DNA from: Polytrichum commune
Lineage: Eukaryota; Streptophyta; Polytrichopsida; Polytrichales; Polytrichaceae
Direction of reading: 5' to 3'
Assembly: GCA_950295325.1 (NCBI GenBank)
Contig: OX485809.1
Coordinates: 10,976,001 to 11,040,000 of the forward strand
Length of the DNA stretch: 64,000 nucleotides
Position 1 is the stretch's first letter; each line of letters starts with the position of its first letter. Positions 36,900 through 47,509 of the stretch are shown one piece after another. A model generated the notes under the pieces. It saw only the letters and a program-made list of their open reading frames with translations. It made no database searches and had not been told where the DNA came from. Position numbers and translations under genes: made by a program.

Positions 36900-37560
36900 C
36901 TTCTTTGACAACCATCGAGCTTTATGCTCCCATATGCAATGGCCATCCATCTTACACATAATCCACCATTGGCAAAGGCACTCACCCCCGTATGCACCTC
37001 GAAAGGTTTGTCAAGCTCCGCGAACTTGAGCACGGGCTGCGAAGAGAACTTGGTGTTAAGCTCCCCAAAGACTCGTGACAACATCATCCCACTCTTGGGA
37101 TAGCCATTTCTTCCACAAGTCGCACAAGGTGGGACAACCATCGAGCTTCATGCTCTCATATGCCATGGCCATCCATCTTGCCTCAACATCCGCCAATGGT
37201 AAAGTCACTCGCCCCCGTATGCACCTCAAAAGGTTTGTCAAACTCCGCGAACTTGAGCACGGCGGCGAAGAAAACTTGGTCTTAAGCTCCTTAAAGACTT
37301 GGTGGCAAAGCTCATCCCACTTTTGGGATAGCCATTTCTTGCATAAGTTGGACAAGGTCGGACAACCATCGAGCTTCATGCTCTTATATGCAATGGCCAT
37401 CCATTTTGCCTCAACATCCGCCAATGTTAAAGTCACTCGCCCCCGTATGCACCTCAAAAGGTTTGTCAAAGTCCGCGAACTTAAGCACGGGCGGCGAAGA
37501 GAACTTGTTTTTGAGCCCCCCAAAGGCTTGGTGACAAGGCTCATCCCACTCTTGGGATAG
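36900..37560 (-). repeat. Triplicated RT-thumb/RNase H segment, 228-229 bp unit
   Basis: The phrase encoding a KELKTKFSSPP-like block, an SRSLTNLLRCIRGRV block and a MAIAYESMKLDGC block is present three times head to tail. Anchor words TTGGGATAGCCATTT sit at about 37094, 37322 and 37550. The third, leftmost unit runs on into the normal RNase H region (HDKELLCRSALLEDVATLYG). Tandem growth inside a gene body would disrupt the polyprotein. Confidence 0.8.
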
Positions 37561-37689
37561 CCATTTTCCTCAATAAGTTGAATAAGGTCCTAGCAACCTT
37601 AGAAAACTCTCGAATGAAGTTGTGGTACTAATTGGCTAGGCCAACAAATGACCTAAGCCCTTTTGAATCAAGGGCCAATTCTCCTTTTG

Positions 37690-38279
37690 GATTGCCTTGA
37701 CATTCTTCATGTTCGTCCACCAACTTCATTTATCACCACACACCTCAAGAGCTCAATCTCTCGTTGAGCAAAGTTATTTTTCACTTCTTGGCGGTAATTT
37801 TTTTTGGGCAACACATTGGTGAATACATCCTTGTATTTCACCAACATCACACCAATGTTGTTTGGGGGAGGCCCATCTTTCCTAGCCTCCCCATACGTTC
37901 CTTGGAGTTGCTCCAATTGAACCACGACCATTATGTTTTTTTTTTTTTTTTTTTTAATTCGGTCCATTAAGACCAAATTCAACTTAGGTCCTCCTACCAT
38001 AGGAGTCATTGTTAATTTGAACTTCAATTCTTTGCCATTCTGACACATCATAATGCACCGCAAGCACACCGGCTTGCACCTCACATCTATCATGTGAGTT
38101 TCAAAGAAGGCGGCCTTCACAATGACATGCATTTTATCTATTTCACTTGGTGTGAAATTTTGACAAAAATCCAATGTCCCACGTTGAAAGGTTACATACA
38201 TCGCGGCCTCCTTTGTCTCATGCGGTTCGCCCTTTCCAAACCGCACATTGGTGGGCTTGCCCGCTCTATCAATCGGCAA
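37690..38279 (-). pseudogene. Protease/RT linker with RT core deletion
   Basis: The 190-codon minus frame contains the stretch typical of the protease-to-RT boundary (VKYKDVFTNVLPKK). It then jumps within a few codons (NYRQEVKNNFAQREIELL) to a block that normally lies after the RT palm, followed near 37640 by SFVGLANQ in another frame. About 200 residues that should contain the palm and its catalytic YxDD are absent. A poly-Lys run (T20 on the plus strand at about 37935) is another defect. Confidence 0.75.
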
Positions 38280-38429
38280 GCCCCAACTTCCTTGTGAATT
38301 TTGGGCTCAAGAAGGAGTGGTAGCCTCTTTGTCAACACATGAGACATTTCTCCCATTCATTGAGCCTCAAGGTACAAAAGATTTGGCCTTGGCTTAAGGC
38401 TTCTAGCCTTGCCCACAATGCCATCGTCT

Positions 38430-38740
38430 TACATTCGGTCCTCGGCAACTTGGTTTGGCTTGGTCCGCAAAGCCAACTTTAAACATTTTGTCCGCGGGAC
38501 AAATTGGTTTGGTGCCACAAAACCAATTTCTAATAGTTTGTCCGCAAAACAAACATGTTTTGCCTTGGTAGCACAAAGCCACCTTCCCACACTCCGTCCG
38601 CGGCACGAACATGAATTGCCTTGGTAGGACAAACCCACCTCCCAACATTCCGTCTGCGGCACAAGTATGATTTGCTTTGGAAGCATAAAATCACCTTTCA
38701 ACATTCCGTCCGCGGCACCAACATGTTTTGCCTAAGTAAA
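38430..38740 (-). repeat. Five degenerate tandem units in the gag-like region
   Basis: A unit of roughly 60-65 bp containing a TCCGYGGCACRAACATG-like word and a CTTGGTARSACAAA-like word repeats about five times. On the minus strand it encodes Cys-bearing repeats (VPRTECGKVALCYQG, then LFCGQTIRNWFCGTK). I cannot tell whether this is a modified zinc-knuckle gag region or a private minisatellite. Confidence 0.6.
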
Positions 38741-39135
38741 ATGGACCAAACAATTTGCACTCATTTCTTTGGGACCTACTTTGGCTAAAGCCACTTGTGG
38801 TGATGCGCCGCCAAACTTCTCTTTGGGACCATAGGCTTCAATGCTCTTGCAAACTTCATGGTCCCCACCATGTCCTCAAGAAGCCTTGGGGACTTAAACA
38901 AGGCATCCACCACCCGCTTTTAAAACCCCACCTAAAAGGATGCATTTCTTAGAAAGCTCGTCCGTTTTAGGTGTATCCTTCATTTGTGCGTTTGAATAGC
39001 GCACATAGGCCTTAAGAGGCCCCGGGTGCCTCATTAGCACCAAATCCATTCCAACATCAATACCTTCCAAGCATTTCGAATTGGAATTTCAATCCAACAT
39101 TAATGCCCTCCAAGGTTTTGGGTGCTTTCGGTATT

Positions 39136-39360
39136 CTAGGCCCCAAATGTTTTTTTTTGAGGTTTGCGGGAGCCCTTTTCAAAGCACTCCTCCATTTTCC
39201 TTACCAAATCCACCCTCATGCCCACCATTGTCATTAGAACTAATGGTATGGTCAAATTCCATTTACACATGATCTTTGTTCCAATTTGAGCCTCACAACC
39301 TTTTGAAAACCCCGGGCTCACCATGATAACCCGTATTTTTGATAGCCATGTTTCCCTCAA
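39136..39360 (-). pseudogene. Start of gag-like frame
   Basis: A 74-codon minus frame begins 40 bp inside the 5' LTR and the primer binding site, where gag should start (METWLSKIRVIMVSPG-like beginning, with Lys/Arg-rich end). It is open only as far as 39136. Assignment is by position, not by a recognised gag motif. Confidence 0.35.
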
Positions 39361-39385
39361 AGTGCGAGCTCAAAACTTGGAACCC

Positions 39386-39400
39386 TGCTCTGATACCAAG
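39386..39400 (-). promoter_or_regulatory. Primer binding site for initiator tRNA-Met
   Basis: Directly inside the 5' LTR, the minus strand reads TTGGTATCAGAGC, the standard plant retrotransposon site complementary to the 3' end of initiator tRNA-Met. Confidence 0.9.
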
Positions 39401-40376
39401 TGTCGCAACCCTTGCTAGCCCCCCCTTGACCATCTTGCCAATTTTCAATTCTAGCAAAGGTTACGAGTGGCTAACCCTTCGCATACCGCCATGCTAATGG
39501 TTAGCTCCTCTAACCCCAGACCAATAGTTCATAGGAGGGAACCAACCCTCCTACTTTGCTTTTGGGACTCACCCCTTAATCGGTAACCCATTTCCCCAAT
39601 GTGGACTTCCATCCATGGAAGTCCAATCCTATGTTGATCATCGCGTTGCCGGAGCAACACTACAACAACCCGAACCATACTAGGCAACTATGGCCTCACA
39701 ATAGGCCAAATCCCATGGAGGCCTTGCCGTTCGGCCTCGGGTGGGTGAGGCCACACCACCTCACCCATATAAGCCTCTAGGACTCTACACGGAGCCCCTA
39801 CCCCACCGCCAACCAACCTCTTGTCTCTCTACCAAGAGTTGGGGCCAAGTGGACATTTTCCCTTAGCTGCTGGGCCTAGAACCCCCCCAGGAGCTTCAGA
39901 CCATCATAACTTCCTTGTATGATGTGTGATTCCAACAACCAACCACTCCATCCTCATCTACGCTTCACGTAGATGCCGATGGACTCCTCGCTTGCCCCAT
40001 TCGGGCAAGTCTTGAGGAAGTTATGCCTGTTTGAACCTTGGCAGTCCCGGGAATCACTCCCAGGCACTGCTGTACCAGGGCCCTGTCCCGGGACAGCACC
40101 CCACTCAAATGGCCATAACTCCTAGCTCACACCTCCGATTGAGGTGATCTTGAGCATTCTAGAATCACCACGCCATGAGCTACGCATAGCTCATGGCCTT
40201 ACCCTTGTGCCTCCTAGTCTTCGTGGATGGGAGGCGCTCCCAACGCCCGGGGACCTCACCCACACTAGGATCACTTGGGCCCTCTCACCAACGGCGCCAC
40301 AAGTCCCGGGTGTCACTCCGGGGTCCCCCTTGTGCCCATGGTGTTTCGGCCACTCCTCATGGAGAGGTGCGCGACA
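39401..40376 (-). repeat. LTR (5' LTR of the gypsy element)
   Basis: 976 bp with the same TGTCGC and GCGACA ends as the other LTR. One substitution is seen on full side-by-side reading. Confidence 0.95.
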
Positions 40377-40381
40377 ATAGA
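40377..40381. repeat. Target-site duplication ATAGA (right)
   Basis: Identical to 33305-33309. Removing the element and one copy rejoins a minus-strand reading frame of the MULE pseudogene without a stop (LHCLRTLAS before the junction, MLGRKNILKKL after it). Confidence 0.95.
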
Positions 40382-42354
40382 AGCTAGAGTACGTAGACAA
40401 TGAAGAATGGAAATGGAGGGTTTGGAAGGGGATGGAGGAAGAGGACACAAAGGTTCAAGGCGTACAAGAGGGGGGGGGGGTTCACAAAGGGGGGATGGAG
40501 GGAGGACGGAGATGGCTTGAGAATGGGAGTGGATTCAGGGGGCTCATCACCATAAGAAAAAACCAGGTTTAATCTTAACTTTGACCACGGGAGGAGTGCT
40601 TAAAGTGGAAGCGGAGGAATGGGGAGGGGTACGGATTTCGGTGGATACATTTGTCCGAGATTCTGGGAGTCCATACACCCTGTATTTACCAGAGTTCCCA
40701 CACTGATGATCCGTTGTTGGCAAGCCTAGAATTCTCACGCATGGTGAAAGACAAAAAGATGTAGCACATCATAAATCTCATGTTCGATCCATATTGTACT
40801 ATCTTGCAACAAGAACCTGATACTAAGGTGAAGGGAAGAGACATGTAAATCCATCTGCATCTATGGGGAAAAGAATGGGGATTCCGAGGCCATTAGCACG
40901 GAGCTTGATCATTTTTGACACACATGGCATAGTAGATGAGGAAGCCATGGATATAAAGAGAAAGAAGAGAGAAATGAGTCCAAAAAGTGAAAAAGGGGTA
41001 CCATTGTCAGGCAACACTAAATTCTAAAGATCGATCACTGGCAGCTCAAAAGATAAGAGAATGTGAAGTAAAGGGTCATTTTATGAGTGGAGTAGAGTGA
41101 TGCCTAGAGAGTAAGATTAAGGGAATTGCAAGGGAACCAGGATGCACACATGAAGGAACCATGTCACAATACAATCCCCACAATTGATCCAGCAACAAAG
41201 TGGAAGAGGAGAAAGTGAGGCACGAGTTTCAACAATTTGAAACGGAGGAAACGAAGAGAACTTAAGAAGATAGGTCTAACGTGGATAGAGGGAAGAGGGA
41301 CCCTGTTAGATTTGAGCAAGATGTGTGATGTGGATGAGATAGGGTCACGGGGGGTGCACTTCATTGTCAAGTTGAACACCACGTGCGATAAAACAAAATC
41401 TACTTTTTACATAAAGCATCACCAAAATGGTTCAAAAGTTTATGATTTTTTTTTCATGAGTAGATATACATAGTATCTATTACATAGTAAAAATTGGTAA
41501 CCAAATTTGATGATTTGTTTTTTTTATAAAACATACCGTTTCTAACTAGAATGACGCAACATTGAACTAAAAAAATTACTACAAAAAATGAAGATGACTA
41601 AAAATTTCAAAAAAATACAAAATATATTATCAATGGTTATGTGTATGTAGATAAAATATCATAATTTTAAAATTTATCTATGGCATGTAATATAGGGTAG
41701 CAAAATTTTATTGCACGTGGTTATGAATGTAAGGGGGTGTGACCCCCCCGTGGATAGGGTCTTGGAATCGACATTTGAAGTTGTAGTCAATAGAGGAAGA
41801 ATGGGAGGACAGTGGTTCACTCGCGCCATCAATGGCAAAGAACGAGCATCGCGCCAATTCTAATCAGAGCGGTTCACACGAAGATAAAAGAGAGGACTCA
41901 ATTAGCATAGTAAGCTTCTCTTGGATGTTATATGCACTAGGGATCTTTCAAGTTTTAGGTTTTTATAAATGTGTCGTTTGAAATCAAATTCTCTAAATAT
42001 GGATGACACCACGCCACACAATAAGACGAGCAACATATGGATGGGGCTTTCAAAACCGAGAAAATATCTTGGGTTGGTTTGTTGAGATTTTAAAATGGGT
42101 GGACTTAATGATATTTTGGGTTGGTTTGTTGAATTTCAATATGGGTGGGTTGAATGGGGGGGGGGGTTCTCAGAATAGAAATGATAGAGATCGTGGGTTA
42201 CAGTTAGAATTTCATGAATATAGTGGAGCATTGTAATACACAAGGCATAATTGGTCGAGGGTGCTACAACCCCATTGCCTCCAATCATTCGTTTAGGTCA
42301 AGGTATAGGGTTCGGTCTGTTGCAAAGGCAACTCCTCGAGAGAGTAGTTGGAGG
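40382..42354. other. Mostly non-coding; right flank of the MULE relic
   Basis: Just right of the retrotransposon (40382-40450) the minus strand continues the MULE frame in proline/serine-rich sequence. G-rich tracts occur at about 40470 (G10) and 42157 (G10). The remaining frames (for example 41237-41473 and 40823-41017) carry no recognisable domain. The segment 41470-41700 is very AT-rich. Confidence 0.35.
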
Positions 42355-42633
42355 TGTTAAGATAATGCAGTCTAACTATATTGGATAGACAGGAGACCAA
42401 GAGTGAATGAGATGAATGCTCTGAATACCCCTTGAGAGGGGAGAAAGATGTATAGTTTTATATAGGGAAACACATAGATCAAAATCATATGGATATGTGC
42501 AAAGCCGTTAGGCGGCACAATCATCTGTCCATTCCAATATCAACCTGTATAATTTGTACTATCTAAATGATTATACCCTGGACCTTCTGCACGTGAGAGG
42601 TAGTACAGAGGTCGCAATCAGTTTATTCTAACA
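42355..42633 (-). repeat. LTR (3' LTR of the copia element)
   Basis: It begins TGTTAAGATAATGCAGTC on the plus strand and ends AGTTTATTCTAACA. It matches 47026-47303, sharing for example ATGAATGCTCTGAATACCCC and GGTCGCAATCAGT. Confidence 0.8.
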
Positions 42634-42725
42634 CTCCTCCTCGACCTATGAGGAGTAACTCGTTAAAAACTTCAGTATGTGAAAATCCAAAGGGAATATA
42701 CCAACAATGAAGAAAAGAGTGTAGC

Positions 42726-43540
42726 CTACGGAGAAGTCAACTCATGTAGAGTTTTAATTCCTACTTCTCTACGTACTAACTTTCTATGTCTATAAGCCGG
42801 TAGGGCTTTAGTGAGCATGTCTGCTATGTTATGCTCTGATTCATTCTTCCTAATCTCAATTTGATTAGCTTCCATCAAATCTTGAGTGTAACCAAAAATG
42901 TGAGGACTAATATGTTTGAATCTATCAGCTTCAATAAATCCAGTTGTCATTAGATTGACGCATACTGCGTTATCTTTGAAGATGACCGTTGGTTTGATTT
43001 GGATCTTCATCTTGCATTGTTTGACTAAGATATTTTGCATCATTCGTAACCATATTGCTTCTCTTGAAGCTTCATGGAAAGCTAGCAATTTGGTGTGGTT
43101 TGTTGAAGTCGCGGTCACGGTCTGTTTAAACGATTTCCATGAAATTGGTGCTCTATTCTTGAGGAATATGTAGTCCGTCTGCAATTAGCCTGATAACTTG
43201 TCTGTTTTAAATCCAGAATCTGCATAGCCTGTAATTTCGCTCATCGCGCTCCTCCTATAGAAGAGCTCGATGTTTCTGTGCCTCATAGGTAGCGCAACAA
43301 ATCCCTGACTCCATTCCAGTGTCGAGTTGTCGGTTTGTGGCTATGTCTTGCGAGGATATTAGTCGCAAATGCTAGATCAGGTCTTGTGTGAGTGGTTAAA
43401 TAAGTAAAGGTTCCAACCACGGTGAGGTATTTCTGTTTGTTTATGATCTTCTCCTCCTCCAAACAAGGTTGATAAGGGTCGGCGTTGGTGCGGTTGCATC
43501 CTATTAATGATGTAGCAAGGGCATGTGCTTGATCCATGTG
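42726..43540 (-). pseudogene. Copia RNase H region and RT C-terminus
   Basis: 43283-43537 reads QKYLTVVGTFTYLTTHTRPD and RHSHKPTTRHWNGVRDLLRY, the conserved connection before copia RNase H. 42726-43184 reads ISWKSFKQTVTATSTNH, then KLLAFHEASREAIWLRMM, FKDNAVCVNLM and HNIADMLTKALP, the standard RNase H blocks. The first catalytic acidic position lies at the frame break near 43200 (ITGYADSGFKTDKLSG). The frame is broken by a stop between the two pieces. Confidence 0.85.
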
Positions 43541-44440
43541 AAAATGCTACAGGAGCTTACGGGTGTAAGCTTGCTGATGAAAGAGAATGCAGTTTGAAAA
43601 ATGTTGAAATTGTAGACCAAGACAAAAAGATGTCTTCCCGAATATCTTCATATTGAATTGGGCTATCAATAGCTTTTCGGTGTGCTTACACAATGATGAT
43701 GTCCCAATCAAATTAAAGTCGTCAACATATACAACAACAATAACATATCCGTTAGTTTGGGATAGGGTAAAAAAACAAGGTAATCCAGGGTTGTGTAGAA
43801 ATCCATGTGAAAATTAAGAAATCTCCAAGATGATGATACCACATGCAGCCAACTTGCTTGAGGCCATATAGTGCCTTATTGATCTTTAGACCAGTATACT
43901 TCCAAGGTTAGGAAGTAGGAACATTAGGGAGAAAACTAGGAGGTGGGAAGATGTAGAGCGGAATATCCAGGGTCCCGTATATATAGGCAATGACTACATC
44001 TAGTAAGAAGATATCAAGAGAGAAGTGAAGTACTAAGGCTAGCAAATATCTGAAAGAAGTAGTATCCAAAATTGGGGAATAGGATTGGTTAAAATCTATA
44101 CCTGGATGTTGAAAATTTCCCTAGGCGATGAGGCGTACTTTAAACCCAATGAGGGTGCCATGCTCGTCAAATTTCCTGGAAAAGATTAGCTTGTAGCCAA
44201 TAGGAGGTTTTGTGAGCTAGGTAAAAAGTTCACCAAATACATGATGTTTTCGTAGTGAAGCATATTTGGTTTCAAGGGCAGTGCGCCATTGTAGCCAGTT
44301 AGGGGATAATTTGTCATCCTCGAAAGAGATTGGCTTGGAGATGATCTTAGTAGCAAATATGAAGGGAACCCTGGTGAATGCTTGGCGGATTTTGGAAGGT
44401 AAGGAAAGATTAGGTACAAGGTGTTTATGAGGAAGGTTAT
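43541..44440 (-). pseudogene. Copia reverse transcriptase (YVDD readable)
   Basis: The catalytic block VVYVDDFNLIG is encoded at about 43706-43738, with YVDD itself at 43718-43729. Upstream blocks include a KALYGLKQ motif near 43870, an FLLDVVIAYI motif near 44000 and an HPGIDF motif near 44110. Frames change repeatedly and stops are present, so although the active site survives, the enzyme cannot be made from this copy. Confidence 0.75.
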
Positions 44441-44453
44441 TTCTAGTACCAGG

Positions 44454-45622
44454 TTAGGGAATTTTAAGGATATGGGCTCCCGAGTAAAATTCGTTGGGAA
44501 GTTGGTCTACCGTTTCTCGGAGGTTGAGTAACTTGGTTACTTTGGTATTAGCAAGGGAGGTACGTGGATCAGGGTGAAAGGTTAAGGTCACGGGGGCTTC
44601 AAAGGTAAGGGTTGTAAGTAAAGGGCAACGGATAGATGGTAGTTTAGGAAAAGTAGTTTCAACAAACTTACGGTTTGCGAAACGGGCTTTTAGGATAGTG
44701 CTGGTAGTGGGAATCATATAGCGGATAATGCTATAGGAGTCATATCCTAAATAAATGGCTTCTTGGTGATGGGGTCCCATAGTTTTTCACTAAGGTTCAG
44801 GGATATGTACAAGGTTTCGAGTAGTTAATAAAATTACTTCTAGGTGGTTTCCAGATGCATCCACAAGTACAAGGAAATAACGGAATAAACCTGGAGGAGG
44901 GTTGATCAGTCCACAAATATCACCTTGAAGTCAGTGTAGGGACGATGGAAGTTCGGTGGGGAGCTGCCATTGCGAGGGTCTTTTGATCATTATTCTTTGG
45001 ATGCAGGCTTCACATGGTGTTGTCTTGTTGGCATCAACTATAATAAGGTTGTGACTAAGCCTTTTGTGTCATATATCTGAGAGGGCAGACGCCGTCAGGT
45101 ATAGGTTATATTTCTTTCTAGGCTAGGTTGCGGGCTCTCGCAATAGGACCTCTTTCTCGTGTAGCTAGACGAACCTCTTTCTCATCCCAAAGGAAGGGAC
45201 TAATTGCTTTGATAGCAATTTCATATAGGCCGTCGACTCCCACATATGCGGTGGCAAAGAAGCTCCGCCGTTGCCTGAGGTCCATCACCTCTTCATCTTT
45301 CTCTAGCGTAGTAGAAATATGGATTTGGTTAGTTCTTAGATTCTGGTAGCTGATCAAGATCCGGGGGGCATCAGGGACATCAGGGGCATACATAGCCTCC
45401 TTCCAAATTATAGAAAGGCCCCTGAGCAATAGAATTGTTGCCTCCCATTCTCTGAATGTTATAGGCCTTCGACCAGCTATAGTGGTGACATGATAGGTTT
45501 TCCACTTTTAAGTGCCAGTTGAAAAAGAGAAAAAAATCTAGAGTTCTCAAAACTGTGTGAGTTGAGGCGTTGTCTAGGAGAGCGACCTCTAAACTTTGGG
45601 TCATTGGAGTTGTTAGGATCAT
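44454..45622 (-). pseudogene. Copia protease and truncated integrase
   Basis: 45380-45622 contains LEVALLDNASTHTVLR, the place of the protease active site (usually D-S/T-G-A; here D-N-A-S). 45118-45429 contains MYAPDVPDAPRILISYQNLR, typical after the protease. 44900-45050 has a CEACI zinc-binding remnant. The integrase starts at about 44800-44930 with GDICGLINPPPGLFRYFLVL (first catalytic Asp) and then jumps directly to the post-core block MGPHHQEAIYLGYDS at 44780. The second Asp and the Glu are therefore deleted. Confidence 0.75.
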
Positions 45623-45739
45623 AAAATTCTCGATGTCAATATTGGACGGAGAAGGAATAGAGACGGCATGTGACTCTCTATTCTGACCTCTGAGTTTTTG
45701 TAATTCTTTGTATATTTCAACTATATAAGTTGAAGTTCA

Positions 45740-45781
45740 GCAGTCTCGAGCAAAGTGGCCATGTCGACTGCACTTATGACA
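45740..45781 (-). other. Gag zinc knuckle (CCHC) of the copia element
   Basis: The minus strand encodes CHKCSRHGHFARDC, an exact C-x2-C-x4-H-x4-C nucleic-acid-binding knuckle, followed directly by TGA. Confidence 0.9.
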
Positions 45782-46351
45782 GGTAGACAAAGACAAAGGT
45801 GATTGTCTTTGTGGTACATACCTGGGTTGTTGTCCCGTGGCACTATATATAGATTGTTTAAAAAGAGGTCGACGCTTAAGTCCTCGAGGTGAATGGCACG
45901 GAGCCTAAGAAAGGTAAACGGCACGCGGGGAGAAGAAATGGTGGTATGAATCTTTCGGGCATATCTAGATTTGGCATTTTTAGGTAAGATTTGTTGGTGT
46001 CTTTTTTTTTGTCAGGAACATATGTGATATTAGTTGACTATGTTTTTTGAACTTCATATTACAATACTGTTGTGAAAGAATAGTAGTGGCATGACGAAAA
46101 AATTGAGAGAGTCTTATCGATCAATTGAGATTTGGTGATTTGCTCGCCATAGAGTCGGAACTATGCAGTGATGCGGTGTAGCTCATAATTAAATGATAAA
46201 AAGTCAAGGAGTCAACTTCTATTTAATCCACTTACCCACAAGTTAATTTAGTCGTTCCTGGCTTGTGGAAGGAAATTATCTATTCGTGATGGAACCTTGT
46301 ATGTAATTGAACCTATAACCTAGCTGGGATTTCGATTTGGATGTATTGTTG

Positions 46352-46630
46352 TCAAAGGGAGGGGTCAAGATTCCGGCGAAGGATTAGCAGGACCTGCCAT
46401 TTCAAGACATCAGGGAGTTCTTCAACAGTGTTAGCAGAGAGAAAAACAACTAAGTCTTTGGCGGCTAAAACTGCTTTTGCGTTGTTGAGCCACACCAAGA
46501 AGTTGGCTTCGTCTGTAGTAAGTGGATTAAATAGAAGCGGTTGAAGACGCGTATCAAATGGACGTTTATGGGTAGTCATGGCAATAACTTTGTTTGGGCA
46601 AGAGGAAGACTCTGGTTTGCGGTTGGTCAT
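46352..46630 (-). pseudogene. Copia gag N-terminal part
   Basis: The 92-codon minus frame reads MTNRKPESSSC, then LLFNPLTTDEANFLVWLN and AKAVLAAKDLVVFL. The plant copia gag family usually starts with a similar F-x-P-L-x-x-x-x-x-N-F-x-x-W block. It is the first frame inside the 5' LTR, preceded by a 400-bp leader. It stops at 46352, before the zinc knuckle. Confidence 0.7.
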
Positions 46631-47025
46631 TGTAAGAGAGAGAAAAGAAGTCTAATTGTAGAAAGCATGAGTTTGAATAGCAAATCTAGAGCAGTCAATA
46701 CAAAGATGCAGCAGATAAGTAAATAACAATAAAAAAATATTATATAGAAATAAAGATATATAGTATGATGCAATGATGTATATGTAAGCATGTGATGCGA
46801 TTGCAAAGGCAGACAATCTCTTAAGAGCAGAAAAAAAATTAAGGAATACATCTATAGAGCATATATACTATAAGGAGATGGGGGGGGGGGGGAACACCTA
46901 GCTGAGGAAGGTGCCTCGAGATAAAGTTCGAGGGTAAAAAAAAACGCTCAGATTTTGAACCATCAGAGAATGCACAAAGTTGTATAGACATATGTATGTA
47001 ATAGAGCAATAATGCCTAATAACAT

Positions 47026-47303
47026 ATTAAGACAAAGCAGTCTAACTATTCAGGATAGACATGAGACCAACATTGGATGAGATGAATGCTCTGAATACCC
47101 CTTGAAAGGGGAGAGGGACGTATATTTTTATAGAGGGAAACACATCGATCAAAATCATATGAATATGTGCAAAGCCATTAGGCGGTGCATGCTTCTATTC
47201 ATTCCAATATCAGCATGTATAATCTGTACTATCTAATTGGTTATACCCTAGATCTTGTGCACGTGAGATGTAGTATAGAGGTCGCAATCAGTCTATTCTA
47301 ACA
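47026..47303 (-). repeat. LTR (5' LTR of the copia element)
   Basis: Diverged copy of 42355-42633. The outer end reads GTCTATTCTAACA. The inner end is decayed (AACATATTAAGACAAAGCAG), and no standard tRNA-Met primer site can be recognised inside it. A G12 tract lies at about 46880. Confidence 0.75.
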
Positions 47304-47509
47304 TATTTTTTAACAAATGCAATACCACTAGATTGTAAAGCTAGGCTCGCTCGCCGTTACTCGGGAAATTTTGGATAGATTTCTTCTCCTCCGCTTAGTT
47401 ATATGCTTAAACCTAGTGGATAGTCTTTCCTTATCTGAGGTGTGATCTATTCGACTCTTCTCCATAACCTCTTTTGGGTTTGAGCATTATGAGATAGTGG
47501 GGAGAGGGG

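Larger units (their letters stand above)
33310..40376 (-). mobile_element. Young Ty3/gypsy chromovirus, RT-deleted (non-autonomous)
   Basis: A complete element of 7.07 kb with two 976-bp LTRs (TGTCGC...GCGACA) that differ at one visible site (CATACCAGG versus CATACTAGG), and a 5-bp target duplication. Its coding strand is minus. The primer binding site and polypurine tract are intact in position. Internal order on the minus strand is gag-like leader, protease linker, RNase H, integrase, chromodomain, which is the chromovirus order. The reverse-transcriptase fingers and palm are missing, and the thumb/RNase H junction is triplicated (36900-37560). Many stops interrupt every domain. The element lies inside the MULE pseudogene. 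Confidence 0.9.
42355..47303 (-). mobile_element. Ty1/copia retrotransposon, old and integrase-deleted
   Basis: Two diverged LTR-like repeats (42355-42633 and about 47026-47303) bracket minus-strand frames in copia order: gag, zinc knuckle, protease, truncated integrase, reverse transcriptase, RNase H. No convincing target duplication is left. The purine-rich GAGGAGGAG next to the left LTR (minus strand) is the polypurine tract. The LTRs differ at roughly one site in ten, so this is much older than the gypsy element. The central integrase core is absent. Confidence 0.85.

Noticed and set aside
37075-37560. 161-codon plus-strand frame
   Set aside because: Shadow of the triplicated minus-strand RNase H segment. 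Its three internal repeats mirror the DNA repeat.
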